Counted from the stretch's first letter, positions 45,224 to 53,757 are shown. The stretch is 64,000 nt of DNA from Hymenobacter sp. GOD-10R (GCF_035609205.1 NZ_CP141184.1:2446501-2510500); one strand, 5' to 3'. A program made the numbers and translations. The notes: generated by a model not told the origin, from the letters alone.

Positions 45224-47281
45224 ATGATGAAACGTTCGTCTTCCTATTCTTCTTTTTTGCCCTTGGGCCTAGCTATCAGTAGTCTGGTAGGTAGCCCAGC
45301 GGTAGCCCAAACCGGCGCGCCGACTACCGTGACGGTGCAGGTGAACAAGCCGGGCGCTGCCGTCCCGAAAACCATGTTTGGTTTGTTTTTCGAAGACATC
45401 AACTTCGGCGCCGATGGTGGCTTGTACCCTGAGTTGGTAAAAAATAAGTCGTTCGAAACCGACGACCATCTCATTGGCTGGAAAGCCATTAAGGGCGCCG
45501 CCGCGCTGCAAGAGTATACTATTCAAAGCCAGCAACCGCTGAGCGCTACCAACAACCATTACCTACGCCTCACCTCCAAAACGAGCAGCCCCGATGCGGG
45601 CTTCATCAACGAAGGTTTCCGGGGCATGGGCGTGAAGCAGAACGCCGAGTATAACTTCTCGGTGTATGCTCGGCGTGGGGCCGGCAGCGTAAGCGGTTTG
45701 CGCGTGATTTTGGAAGATGAGAAAGGCCAAGCTTTGGCCCAAGCTCAGATTTCGGGCCTGACGGGGGAGTGGAAGCAATACACTGCCGTGCTAAAGTCCT
45801 CCGCGACCAGCAGTAAGGCGCACTTGAAAGTTGTAGTGGATGGGGCTGGCACGGCCGACCTCGACGTGGTGTCGGTGTTCCCGAAGGAAACCTGGCAGAA
45901 CCGGCCTAACGGCTTGCGTACTGACTTGGTGCAGCTCCTGAAAGACATGAAGCCCGGCTTCCTGCGCTTCCCCGGTGGCTGCATCGTGGAAGGCCGGACC
46001 CTAGATCAACGCTACCAGTGGAAGAAAACCATTGGGGCTCCTAATGACCGGGAGTCGCTGATCAACCGCTGGAACACGGAGTTCACGCACCGCTACACGC
46101 CCGACTACTACCAGTCGTTTGGCCTTGGTTTCTTCGAGTACTTTCAGCTTTCGGAAGACATTGGGGCCGAGCCGTTGCCCATCCTGAACATCGGGATGGC
46201 TTGCCAGTTTAACTCGGCCGAGCTAGCGCCACTCAGTACGACTACGCCCAAGGGCGGTCCAAATACCAGCGCTGATACGCACGTGCACAGCGCCGATGAG
46301 ATTACCCTAGAAACCTTCATTCAGGATGCCTTGGATCTGGTAGAGTTTGCCAACGGGCCTGCTACCAGCACCTGGGGCGCCAAGCGCGCGGCGATGGGTC
46401 ACCCAGCACCCTTCAACCTCAAGATGATCGGGGCGGGCAACGAGCAGTGGGGCCCGCAGTACTACGAGCGGTATGAGTTGTTTGCCAAAGCTGTCAAAGC
46501 TAAGTACCCCAATATCAAGTTGGTATCCAGCGCTGGTCCCGATCCGGGGGATGAGCGCTTTAAAGTAGCCACTGCCCGATTCCGCGAGATGAAGGCGGAC
46601 TTCATCGACGAGCACTACTACGCCAAGCCGGAGTGGTTCCGCCAAAACGTTGGCCGCTACGACGATTACCCGCGCACTGGCCCGAAGATTTTTGCTGGTG
46701 AGTACGCCGCCCAAAGCGTGGCGGTTGCCAGCCCCAGAAACAAGAACACGTGGGACTGCGCTATTTCCGAAGCCGCCTTTATGACAGGCTTGGAGCGCAA
46801 CGCCGACGTAGTAGAAATGGCTTCGTACGCCCCGTTGTTCGCCAACGTGGACGCTTGGCAGTGGACGCCCGACCTTATCTGGATGGACAACCTGCGCTCT
46901 TACGGTACGCCTAACTACTACGTGCAGAAGCTGTTCAGCGTGAACAAAGGCACGACCATGCTGCCTGTATCAAACAAAAACGGGCAGGATAACCTTTTCA
47001 CCAGCGCCGTAGCCGACAAAACCACCAACGAAATCGTAGTGAAGCTGGTGAATTACTCTACTTCGGCTCGTCCGGTCAAAATCAACTTGGCGGGAGTGAA
47101 GAAGGTAGGTCAAACGGTAAAAGCTACGGTGCTAGCCAGCGATGATTTGCAGGCCGAAAACAGCCTCGATAAACCAATGTACCTAGCTCCTAAGGAGGAA
47201 ACCTTCAAGGTGTCTTCGCCCACGGTGAGTTACACGCTGGCTCCTAACTCCTTCACGGTGCTGCGGATCCCGAATAAATAA
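45224..47281 (+). CDS. GH51 alpha-L-arabinofuranosidase
   Basis: The 685-residue secreted enzyme removes arabinofuranosyl units from arabinan or arabinoxylan. A signal peptide ends near PAVAQT. Next come MFGLFFEDINFGADGGLYPELVKNKSFE, a beta-sandwich inserted domain (about 85-215) and the GH51 barrel. The acid/base is Glu407 in GAGNEQWG and the nucleophile Glu493 in FAGEYAAQ. A C-terminal beta domain (about 590-685) is usual. It has its own upstream region after the araA terminator; no LacI-type operator is visible there. A hairpin follows. Confidence 0.93.
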   Translation: MMKRSSSYSSFLPLGLAISSLVGSPAVAQTGAPTTVTVQVNKPGAAVPKTMFGLFFEDINFGADGGLYPELVKNKSFETDDHLIGWKAIKGAAALQEYTIQSQQPLSATNNHYLRLTSKTSSPDAGFINEGFRGMGVKQNAEYNFSVYARRGAGSVSGLRVILEDEKGQALAQAQISGLTGEWKQYTAVLKSSATSSKAHLKVVVDGAGTADLDVVSVFPKETWQNRPNGLRTDLVQLLKDMKPGFLRFPGGCIVEGRTLDQRYQWKKTIGAPNDRESLINRWNTEFTHRYTPDYYQSFGLGFFEYFQLSEDIGAEPLPILNIGMACQFNSAELAPLSTTTPKGGPNTSADTHVHSADEITLETFIQDALDLVEFANGPATSTWGAKRAAMGHPAPFNLKMIGAGNEQWGPQYYERYELFAKAVKAKYPNIKLVSSAGPDPGDERFKVATARFREMKADFIDEHYYAKPEWFRQNVGRYDDYPRTGPKIFAGEYAAQSVAVASPRNKNTWDCAISEAAFMTGLERNADVVEMASYAPLFANVDAWQWTPDLIWMDNLRSYGTPNYYVQKLFSVNKGTTMLPVSNKNGQDNLFTSAVADKTTNEIVVKLVNYSTSARPVKINLAGVKKVGQTVKATVLASDDLQAENSLDKPMYLAPKEETFKVSSPTVSYTLAPNSFTVLRIPNK

Positions 47282-47306
47282 AAGCGAACCTGTCGGTTAG
47301 CTACTC

Positions 47307-47349
47307 AAAGGGCTGGGAAAAGAGAGTTGTATTCTTTTTCCAGCCCTTT
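47307..47349 (+). terminator. Terminator after GH51 gene
   Basis: A 17-bp stem beginning AAAGGGCTGGGAAAAGA with its complement (one G.T pair) and a T-rich 3' side, 25 bp after the stop. Confidence 0.8.
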
Positions 47350-47387
47350 TCTTATGCTTCAACTTTCCGCTCAAAGCACCCCAACAA

Positions 47388-47573
47388 GTCGTCCGCCGGT
47401 CCGACGCCCTAGGCGTCCGACCGGTCGTCGTTGAACGAGCTTCGTGCACCTATTACAACCCTGACAGGAAATGCAAGTCCTGTCAGGGGTTTGGAACCAG
47501 AGGCATCTAGCGCAGATAACTGACCACAGTCGACAACCAGTCGGATGACTAGGGCGTCGGACCGGCAGACGAC
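47388..47573. repeat. 186-bp imperfect inverted repeat with nested hairpin
   Basis: Outer arms of 34 bp (47388-47421 and 47540-47573) pair with three mismatches; the left one begins GTCGTCCGCCGGTCCGACG. The interior holds GTCGTTGAACG (47427-47437), shared with the elements at 3.9 and 43.4 kb, and a hairpin CCCTGACAGG / CCTGTCAGGG (47459-47488) similar to that at 63195-63228. This fills most of the 381-bp gap between the GH51 and GH43 genes; no gene is seen there. Confidence 0.85.
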
Positions 47574-47662
47574 ACTCGTTCGAGCATTCCCTTCTCCAAT
47601 ACACACCTCTTTGCTACTACGCAGTTCTATGTTCCCTTTCTCACCACCAAATCCCATCTTTT

Positions 47663-49414
47663 ATGAACAACAGTACTCATTACACCAGGCTTCACCACCT
47701 AGGTGATGCTAGCAAAGCAACTCTATTTCTGCAAGTTGAGTGGTTACGCTCCGCTTGGCGCCGAATTGGATTAGTCTTCTTTCTCACCAGCTACCTAGCT
47801 ATTCAGCACGTTTACGCATTACAAGGCGCCAATGGAGCGCACGACCCGAGCACCATTGTTAAGAGTGGCAATGTCTACTGGATCTTCACGACCGGGGATG
47901 GTATCTACGGCATGTACTCGACCGATCTAGTCAGCTGGACGCCAGGGCCCAAGCCTGTTTTTGCAATTGGCACCTGGCCTAGTTGGATCAACGCGAAAGT
48001 GCCCGGCTTCGCTGGTAACTTCTGGGCGCCAGAGTGTAAGTTCATGAACGGGAAGTACTACTTGTATTATTCCTGCTCTACGTTTGGCTCCAGAGTATCG
48101 GCCATTGGCTTGGCTACTAACGTTACTCTGGACCCAGCTAGCCCCAACTACAAGTGGGAAGACCAAGGCGAAGTGGTGTCGACCAACGCCAGTAGCACCG
48201 TTAACGCCATCGACCCGGCACTTTTTGAAGATGCCGATGGAAAGCTATGGCTCACGTACGGCTCCTTTTTTGGCGGTATTCGGGCTACGCAACTGGATAA
48301 GCTAACGGGTAAGCCACTGGATCTGGCTACGCAATATGCCCTTGCAAATGGTGGGGTGGAGGCCTCGTACATAATTCGCAACGGCAGCTATTACTACTTG
48401 TTTATCAACAGGGGGGCGTGCTGCCAAGGCGTTAACAGCACGTACAATGTGCAGGTAGGACGCTCTGCTAGTCCTACGGGGCCTTACCTGGATAAGAATG
48501 GCGTTAGCCTGAACAGCGGCGGTGGCACGAGCGTGTTGGCTACTTCGGGGCACTACATTGGGCCGGGCCAAGTTGGTTTTTACCAAGAGAATGGCGTGAC
48601 CTACGTGAGCCATCATTACTACGAAGGCTTCGAGAACGGTGCGCCTAAGTTGAGCCTAGCTAATCTGCAATGGGATGCGGCGCAGTGGCCCGTGCTCACC
48701 CGCGACTGGGTAGGAGCCGGTCGCTACGAAATTACCAGCCGCAACAGCGGAAAGGTGTGGGATGCTTGGGGGTGCACTGGCGTGGCTGGGCAGGCTATTG
48801 CCCAAGGCAACAAAGCTAGCCTCACTTGCCAGCAGTGGGATTTTACCTCCGTAGGCAATGGCGAGTACAAAATCACAAATGCTCTGGGTGGCTTAGCGGC
48901 GGAAGTGGCAAGCTGCTCACCCTACCTAGCTGCCAAGTTGCAGCTCAATGCTTACAGCGGTCTGCTCTGCCAGCAGTTCAAGATTGAGCGCGCCAACGAT
49001 GGTTCGTACGTGTTTGCCTCTATAAATGGTAATCGGGTGGTGGAAGTGCCTGGGGCTTCTCAAACGGCGGGTGTGCAGCTAGGTTTGTGGGACTACAACG
49101 GCTGCACCTGCCAACGCTGGACGCTAGGCAGCGCCATCGTGACGGCGAACACCGCGCAAAAATTGCCGGAGCTAGCTATTTACCCCAGCCCCGTGACGCA
49201 GGGTAAGTTCACGGTAGACCTAGGTAACTTGACGCTGACCGGCCAAGTGCGCGTAGAAGTGCTCAACGGGCAAGGGCAACTCGTTTATCAGCAGCAGTTC
49301 AACCCAAAGCCGCAGGTAGAAGTGACTGTTGATAAGCCACTAGCAGCCGGTATGTACTTGGTGCACCTGAGCAGCAATAGTGGCTTGCTGACGAAGAAAA
49401 TTGTTGTTCAGTAA
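47663..49414 (+). CDS. GH43 endo-1,5-alpha-L-arabinanase with ricin-type lectin and T9SS domains
   Basis: The 583-residue protein has an unusually long N-terminus before a hydrophobic signal segment (about 36-52). The five-bladed GH43 domain (about 55-345) shows its triad region: Asp61 in GAHDPST, then NAIDPALFEDADGKLWLTYGSF, and Glu in GGVEASYIIRN. A ricin-B-like lectin domain follows (about 355-490; QQWDFTSVGNGEYKI, CQRWTLGS), then a type A sorting domain (about 505-583; IYPSPVTQGKFTV, GMYLVHL, ending KKIVVQ). It is expected to be exported by the type IX system to the surface, where it cuts the arabinan backbone. Confidence 0.92.
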   Translation: MNNSTHYTRLHHLGDASKATLFLQVEWLRSAWRRIGLVFFLTSYLAIQHVYALQGANGAHDPSTIVKSGNVYWIFTTGDGIYGMYSTDLVSWTPGPKPVFAIGTWPSWINAKVPGFAGNFWAPECKFMNGKYYLYYSCSTFGSRVSAIGLATNVTLDPASPNYKWEDQGEVVSTNASSTVNAIDPALFEDADGKLWLTYGSFFGGIRATQLDKLTGKPLDLATQYALANGGVEASYIIRNGSYYYLFINRGACCQGVNSTYNVQVGRSASPTGPYLDKNGVSLNSGGGTSVLATSGHYIGPGQVGFYQENGVTYVSHHYYEGFENGAPKLSLANLQWDAAQWPVLTRDWVGAGRYEITSRNSGKVWDAWGCTGVAGQAIAQGNKASLTCQQWDFTSVGNGEYKITNALGGLAAEVASCSPYLAAKLQLNAYSGLLCQQFKIERANDGSYVFASINGNRVVEVPGASQTAGVQLGLWDYNGCTCQRWTLGSAIVTANTAQKLPELAIYPSPVTQGKFTVDLGNLTLTGQVRVEVLNGQGQLVYQQQFNPKPQVEVTVDKPLAAGMYLVHLSSNSGLLTKKIVVQ

Positions 49415-49424
49415 TAAGAATAAG

Positions 49425-49504
49425 AAGCTAGGGGCTAAAACGAGAACGAAGCTCCCCTCCTTTTTTAAGGAGGGGAGCTTCGTTCTCGTTTTAGCCCCTA
49501 GCTT
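49425..49504. repeat. Perfect 38-bp-arm palindrome between two GH43 genes
   Basis: Arms 49425-49462 and 49467-49504 pair perfectly around TTTT. It lies between convergent GH43 genes and should terminate both. A 30-bp internal block (49446-49475) is identical to 3904-3933. Confidence 0.92.
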
Positions 49505-50488
49505 TTATAGCTGTACCTGCGGCCAACCCTGCGCATCCCACCCTAGCTTCTCCATTCGCAGCTTCGGGCGACCTTGGTCGCTGGCATCGTAGGCGTGGAA
49601 GACAAGGTAATCGGCGTTGTCGAAAGTGTACACGGAGTTGTGACCTAGGCCATACCACTTGTCGTCACCGGCTAGTACTTGTGTACCGCCGCCTTGCTCC
49701 AGCGACTTGCCTTCGCGGTCAACGTAGGGACCAGTCACGTTCTTGGAGCGGCCCACCATGATTTTGTAGGTGCTCTTGGGTCCACGGCAGCAATAGTCGA
49801 ACGATACGAAAAGGTAGTAATAGCCTTCCTTACGGAAGATAAAGGGCCCCTCGATGGCCCCGTCGCCGGGCAAAGAGTCGGTGAGCTTTGGGTCGCGGGG
49901 GCGGCTAGCGATGGTGCGCCAGTGCTGGGGCTCGGCGGGAGCCGTGAGGTCGGGGCGGAGCTGTACCAGCTTGATGCCATCCCAGAAGGAGCCGAACGTC
50001 ATCCAGGGCGTGCCTGCCTGGTCGCGGACAAGGTTGGGGTCAATGGCGTTCCACATATCCCGGCCCGGTACCGACTGCACCACTTTGCCGTGGTCGACCC
50101 ACTTGAAATCGGGCGAGCTAGGGTCGAGGGTTTTGTTCGTAGCTAGGCCAATGCAGGACGTGTTCTTACCGAAAGCCGACACCGAATAAAACAGCGAGTA
50201 GACACCATTGTGCAGGGAAATATCGGGCGCCCAGATGTGGTTGCCCCGGAAACCCGGCACTGCTTGTACGGCCCAGCCCGGTGCCGTGGCAAACACCGGT
50301 TTCTCTGCCTTCCAGTTCTTTTTGTCTTGCGACGACCAAACGGCAATGCCCCGCCCGGTGCAGAACATGTAATACGTGCCGTTCTGCCGAATCATGACCG
50401 GATCGTGGGCCGAGATAAGGGGCGGCGTATTCTGAGCCTGCGCATGTAAGCCAAGCAGCAGCAACACGAAAAAGAACAATTTCTGCAT
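49505..50488 (-). CDS. GH43 arabinan endo-1,5-alpha-L-arabinosidase-like enzyme
   Basis: The 327-residue protein has a signal peptide (MQKLFFFVLLLLGLHAQAQ) and a single GH43 domain. The catalytic triad region is visible: Asp29 in SAHDPVMI, NAIDPNLVRDQAGTPWMTFGSF, and Glu in GAIEGPFIFRKE. The RGNHIWAPDI and SFDYCCRGPKSTYKI segments place it close to endo-arabinanases and to the GH43 domain of the neighbouring T9SS-secreted protein. It lacks a sorting domain, so it probably acts in the periplasm. A LacI-type operator ends 15 bp before its start codon. Confidence 0.92.
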   Translation of the reverse strand: MQKLFFFVLLLLGLHAQAQNTPPLISAHDPVMIRQNGTYYMFCTGRGIAVWSSQDKKNWKAEKPVFATAPGWAVQAVPGFRGNHIWAPDISLHNGVYSLFYSVSAFGKNTSCIGLATNKTLDPSSPDFKWVDHGKVVQSVPGRDMWNAIDPNLVRDQAGTPWMTFGSFWDGIKLVQLRPDLTAPAEPQHWRTIASRPRDPKLTDSLPGDGAIEGPFIFRKEGYYYLFVSFDYCCRGPKSTYKIMVGRSKNVTGPYVDREGKSLEQGGGTQVLAGDDKWYGLGHNSVYTFDNADYLVFHAYDASDQGRPKLRMEKLGWDAQGWPQVQL

Positions 50489-50502
50489 TGGTATAGAAAG
50501 TT

Positions 50503-50518
50503 ACATAAACGATTGTGT
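50503..50518. promoter_or_regulatory. LacI-type operator 3 (minus-strand GH43)
   Basis: ACATAAACGATTGTGT, 15 of 16 bases equal to operator 1; the flanks extend the symmetry to TTACA...TGTAA. It lies only 14 bp upstream of the GH43 start codon at 50488, inside the gene-free region 50489-50901. Confidence 0.75.
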
Positions 50519-50681
50519 AAGCTGCCACGAAGTAAGCTTTCTTTTGGTGATTTCCATGCTACTCAGATAAATCAACGTTTTCATTTAACCTCAACTGGCG
50601 TTTATAATTTCAATTTATTAAGTTAACTCGCTTTCGATTGAGAATAGTCGCTGAATGTGGTGTCAGACTAGGACGAGCTTA

Positions 50682-50697
50682 AGATAATCGTTTGCGT
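50682..50697. promoter_or_regulatory. Degenerate LacI-type operator (lacI autoregulation?)
   Basis: Read on the minus strand this is ACGCAAACGATTATCT, 13 of 16 bases equal to operator 1 with the AAACGATT core intact. It lies 204 bp before the lacI ATG and about 190 bp before the divergent GH43 gene. Confidence 0.45.
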
Positions 50698-50901
50698 AGC
50701 AACCGCTAAGCTTATGGATTCATTTTGCGCAGCTGAATAAGCATAGGTGCTATTTGCCGCGTAACTCGTGACAAAACGGTCGGTGAGTAGTGACTTGCTT
50801 CTTTCTGGTCAGTACCTAGCACATACATTAAATAAGCGCTAATCGATATCGGCATAATACTGTTAGCGGACCACGCTAACGGCTTACGAGTAGTATACCC
50901 C

Positions 50902-52005
50902 ATGGCTTCACGTACGAAGAAAGACAAGGAAGTAGTAAGTAGCCCCGTTTCCATGGCCGATTTGGCTAGGGAGCTAGGGGTGTCCATGACTACCATTTCC
51001 CGCGCCCTGAGTGACCACCACAGCATTGGCCCCGCCACGAAGCTGAAGGTGCAGAAATTGGCCAAAAAGCTTAACTATCAGCCTAATCACCTAGCCGCAG
51101 CGTTGCGCAAAGGCAAGAGCAAGCTGCTCGGCGTGATCGTACCTTATATTGAAGGCCGGTTCTTTCCTTCTGTGGTCCATGGCATCGAAACGGTGGCCCG
51201 CAAAGCCGGCTATAGCGTTGTGATGTGTCAGTCGAACGAAGATGCGGCGCAAGAACGCCACAACATTGATACGCTGCTAAGTGCCCAGGTGGCCGGAGTT
51301 CTGGTTTCGCTGGCCCGCACAACAAACGACTTCCGCCACTTCGATAAAGTACGTCGGCGCGGGATTCCGCTGGTGTTCTTCGACCGGGTTATGATCGGAG
51401 ACGAGGTAAATGCCGTTGTGCTCAATGACCGGACGGGCGCTTACCAGTCGACGCGGCATTTGCTGGAGCAAGGCTGCCGGCGCATTGCCCATTTTGCCGG
51501 CCCGCAACACCTGAACATTTACCAAGCACGCCGCCAAGGCTACCTCGATGCCCTTCAGAGTTACAACATCACGCCGGATGAAGAGCTGATTGCTTACTTC
51601 GATATGTCGCAGGAACAAGGTGCCGAGGAAATGGCCCGCCTGCTGGCCCTACCTAGCCCCCCCGATGCGGTTTTTGCCGCCGGCGACTCTTCTGTTCTTG
51701 GCGCCCTACAATACCTCAAGAGTCAAGGGCTGCGCGTACCCGAGGACGTGGCGCTGGCAGGCTTCAGCAACGAGGCCTTTACGTCCATTACCGAGCCCAT
51801 GCTGACCTCCGTTGACCAGCGGTGTGAGGAGATGGGGCAAGCTGCCGTGCGGCTGTTTTTGGAGCTTGTCGAGTCAAAAGGAACGCCGTTTTCGCAGCGG
51901 CAGGTGGTGTTGCAGCCAGAGCTGTTCGTCCGAGGATCTTCCTTGCACGCGGCTTCTGCAAGCGCTGGTTCGAAGAAAAAAGACACCGTCGAGCAACGTA
52001 GCTAG
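50902..52005 (+). CDS. LacI-family transcriptional regulator of the arabinan locus
   Basis: The 367-residue protein has an N-terminal LacI helix-turn-helix and hinge (about 17-70; SMADLARELGVSMTTISRAL, then LNYQPNHLAAALRKGKS) and a periplasmic-binding-protein-like effector domain (about 72-345; LGVIVPYIEGRFFPSVVHGI, GCRRIAHFAGPQ, PPDAVFAAGDSSVLGALQYL). It is a cytosolic dimeric repressor or activator. The conserved 16-bp operators near it make it the likely master switch for susCD, araBDA and the GH43 genes. The effector, perhaps L-arabinose or a short arabino-oligosaccharide, is not shown by sequence. There is a Lys/Ser-rich C-terminal tail. Confidence 0.92.
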   Translation: MASRTKKDKEVVSSPVSMADLARELGVSMTTISRALSDHHSIGPATKLKVQKLAKKLNYQPNHLAAALRKGKSKLLGVIVPYIEGRFFPSVVHGIETVARKAGYSVVMCQSNEDAAQERHNIDTLLSAQVAGVLVSLARTTNDFRHFDKVRRRGIPLVFFDRVMIGDEVNAVVLNDRTGAYQSTRHLLEQGCRRIAHFAGPQHLNIYQARRQGYLDALQSYNITPDEELIAYFDMSQEQGAEEMARLLALPSPPDAVFAAGDSSVLGALQYLKSQGLRVPEDVALAGFSNEAFTSITEPMLTSVDQRCEEMGQAAVRLFLELVESKGTPFSQRQVVLQPELFVRGSSLHAASASAGSKKKDTVEQRS

Positions 52006-52068
52006 GTTAACGCCTATCAGGCCGCCTTCCTGCCAAAAGCTAGGTCGGGCGTTACATACCTCCCCCTT

Positions 52069-52110
52069 AAACACCGAGGCCTACTGCAACTGCAGTAGGC
52101 CTCGGTGTTT
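52069..52110. terminator. Bidirectional terminator lacI / GH43
   Basis: A perfect 20-bp palindrome arm (AAACACCGAGGCCTACTGCA and complement) between two convergent genes. Confidence 0.85.
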
Positions 52111-52129
52111 GCGACAAGCTAGGTTTAGC

Positions 52130-53224
52130 TTAGTTTCCGCTGGAAGTGGCTTTTGCTTTTGGTGCCGCGGCTGGTGCCACCTGTTTAGCTGGCTTCACGC
52201 CTTCCGACGTCATGACCACCCGTTTTAGCGTGCCGTCTTTGTTGTAGTAGAGATAATCGATGCACACGGAGCGGCGGTAGCTGCTGCCCGCCGTCGGAAT
52301 AGAACCGTTGTGGTAGATGATGTACGACTGGCCCTTGAAGTCGATGATAGCCTGGTGATTGGTGTTGGAGTTGCCCGCTATTTCGTTCAGAATGCCTTTG
52401 TATTCCCAAGGGCCTTCCAAGGTGCGGCTCATGGCGTAAGCCATTTTCTCTGGAAACTGGTAGGCGTACGACAGGTAGTACCAGTTGTCATGCTTATGAA
52501 TCCAAGGGGCCTCGGTGAAGTTCTTTAGACCTTCTACTTTCTTAATCGGGCCGTCTAGCTCCGTCATGTTGGGCTTGAGCTTGGCATAGTAGCAGATGCT
52601 GTTGCCCCAGAACAGATACGCCTGGTTGTTGCCGTCGATGTAAACCGTTGGGTCGATATCGTCCCAGCTGATCTTCGCCTCGGTGGTCATGTCGTTGGTA
52701 ATCAGTGCAGAGCCACGAGCGTCCTTGAAGGGCCCAGTAGGGCTATCGGACACCGCTACGCCAATGGATTTGCCTTTAATGGTGCCATGCTCCACCGCCG
52801 CGTACCAGTAATACTTGCCATTGCGCTCAATTACCTGCGAGGCCCAAGCGTCGTCTTTGGCCCAGGCAAAAGCCTTCACATTCAGGGGCGAAGGGTGCTC
52901 CGTCCAATGCACCATGTCTTGAGAAGAAAAGCACAGCCACTCGTGCATCACGTAGCGTTCCTGCGGGGCCGGAGCTTCATCGTGACCCGCGTAAATGTAG
53001 ACCGTTCCGTCCTTCACCAATGCGGAAGGATCAGCGGTGTATTTGTGCGTGATAATGGGATTGCCACCGCTGACGGGCAGTGCTACGGGCTTTTGGTCCG
53101 TAGCGGCTGGTGTAGCAGCTTGTTGAGCTAGGGCAGTAGGGGCAGTCAGTGCAGTGGTCAGCAGGGTTGCTACCAGGCCGATGGGTGCGGCAAAAATCTT
53201 CGTTCGACTAATGGTGATTTTCAT
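52130..53224 (-). CDS. GH43 family glycosidase
   Basis: The protein is 364 residues from the ATG at 53224; a TTG 9 bp upstream also exists but would crowd the operator. A signal peptide (to about residue 33, ALAQQ) is followed by an Ala/Pro linker and one GH43 domain. Catalytic residues lie in YTADPSALV (Asp65), DDIDPTVYIDGNNQAYLFWG and FTEAPWIHKH. The sequence differs from the two endo-arabinanases in the locus and fits the GH43 group of arabinofuranosidases/xylosidases; exact specificity cannot be read. It is probably periplasmic. A LacI-type operator ends 13 bp before the ATG. Confidence 0.88.
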   Translation of the reverse strand: MKITISRTKIFAAPIGLVATLLTTALTAPTALAQQAATPAATDQKPVALPVSGGNPIITHKYTADPSALVKDGTVYIYAGHDEAPAPQERYVMHEWLCFSSQDMVHWTEHPSPLNVKAFAWAKDDAWASQVIERNGKYYWYAAVEHGTIKGKSIGVAVSDSPTGPFKDARGSALITNDMTTEAKISWDDIDPTVYIDGNNQAYLFWGNSICYYAKLKPNMTELDGPIKKVEGLKNFTEAPWIHKHDNWYYLSYAYQFPEKMAYAMSRTLEGPWEYKGILNEIAGNSNTNHQAIIDFKGQSYIIYHNGSIPTAGSSYRRSVCIDYLYYNKDGTLKRVVMTSEGVKPAKQVAPAAAPKAKATSSGN

Positions 53225-53236
53225 GGGCAGCAATTA

Positions 53237-53252
53237 ACACAATCGTTTGTGA
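53237..53252. promoter_or_regulatory. LacI-type operator 4 (second minus-strand GH43)
   Basis: ACACAATCGTTTGTGA; on the minus strand TCACAAACGATTGTGT, 15 of 16 bases equal to operator 1. It begins 12 bp upstream of the ATG at 53224. Confidence 0.78.
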
Positions 53253-53394
53253 AAATCCTGTACGGCTTCCAAGTATTTTCCGCCCATTACCCAAAAAAGG
53301 CCGTTAGAAGCTATACTAGCCGACTAATTACCAGTCAACGCCAATCTAAACATCAACACCAGGTACGTGCGCCAGCCGACCTAGCTTTTTCTGT

Positions 53395-53685
53395 ATGAAC
53401 CAATACCTAATTACCGCCTACGACTACACCGATGCTGACGCCCTAGAGCGCCGCTTGGCCGCGCGCCCCGCGCACCTCGAAGGTGCTCACCAACTCCGCC
53501 AAACCGGCAACTTGCTATTCGGTGGTGCTATTCTCAACGACGAAGGCCAGATGATCGGCTCGATGATGGTGGTGCAGTTTGAAAGCCTCAAAACCCTGAA
53601 CGCCTGGAAAGAGCAAGATCCGTACGTCACGGGCAGTGTGTGGGAGAAAGTCGAGATAAAGCCTTTCCGGCAGGCTGCAGTGTAG
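53395..53685 (+). CDS. YciI-like protein
   Basis: The 96-residue cytosolic protein has the ferredoxin-like YciI fold: YLITAYDYTDADALERRLAARPAH at the start, LLFGGAILNDEGQMIGSMMVVQF in the middle, and FKPF-type ending VEIKPFRQAAV. The His in RPAHL and the Asp in YDYTD match positions conserved in the family. YciI proteins have no settled function. It is divergent from the GH43 gene, with a strong terminator after it. Confidence 0.85.
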   Translation: MNQYLITAYDYTDADALERRLAARPAHLEGAHQLRQTGNLLFGGAILNDEGQMIGSMMVVQFESLKTLNAWKEQDPYVTGSVWEKVEIKPFRQAAV

Positions 53686-53704
53686 CACCGTTTTGTGCTG
53701 TGAG

Positions 53705-53757
53705 CAACAAAAAAAGCTAGGTTCTGGCACACAGCCAGAACCTAGCTTTTTTTGTTG
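53705..53757. terminator. Terminator after YciI gene
   Basis: A perfect 24-bp stem with A7/T7 tracts (CAACAAAAAAAGCTAGG and complement) around the loop ACACA. The AAAAGCTAGG module is shared with the terminator at 16446-16524. Confidence 0.9.
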
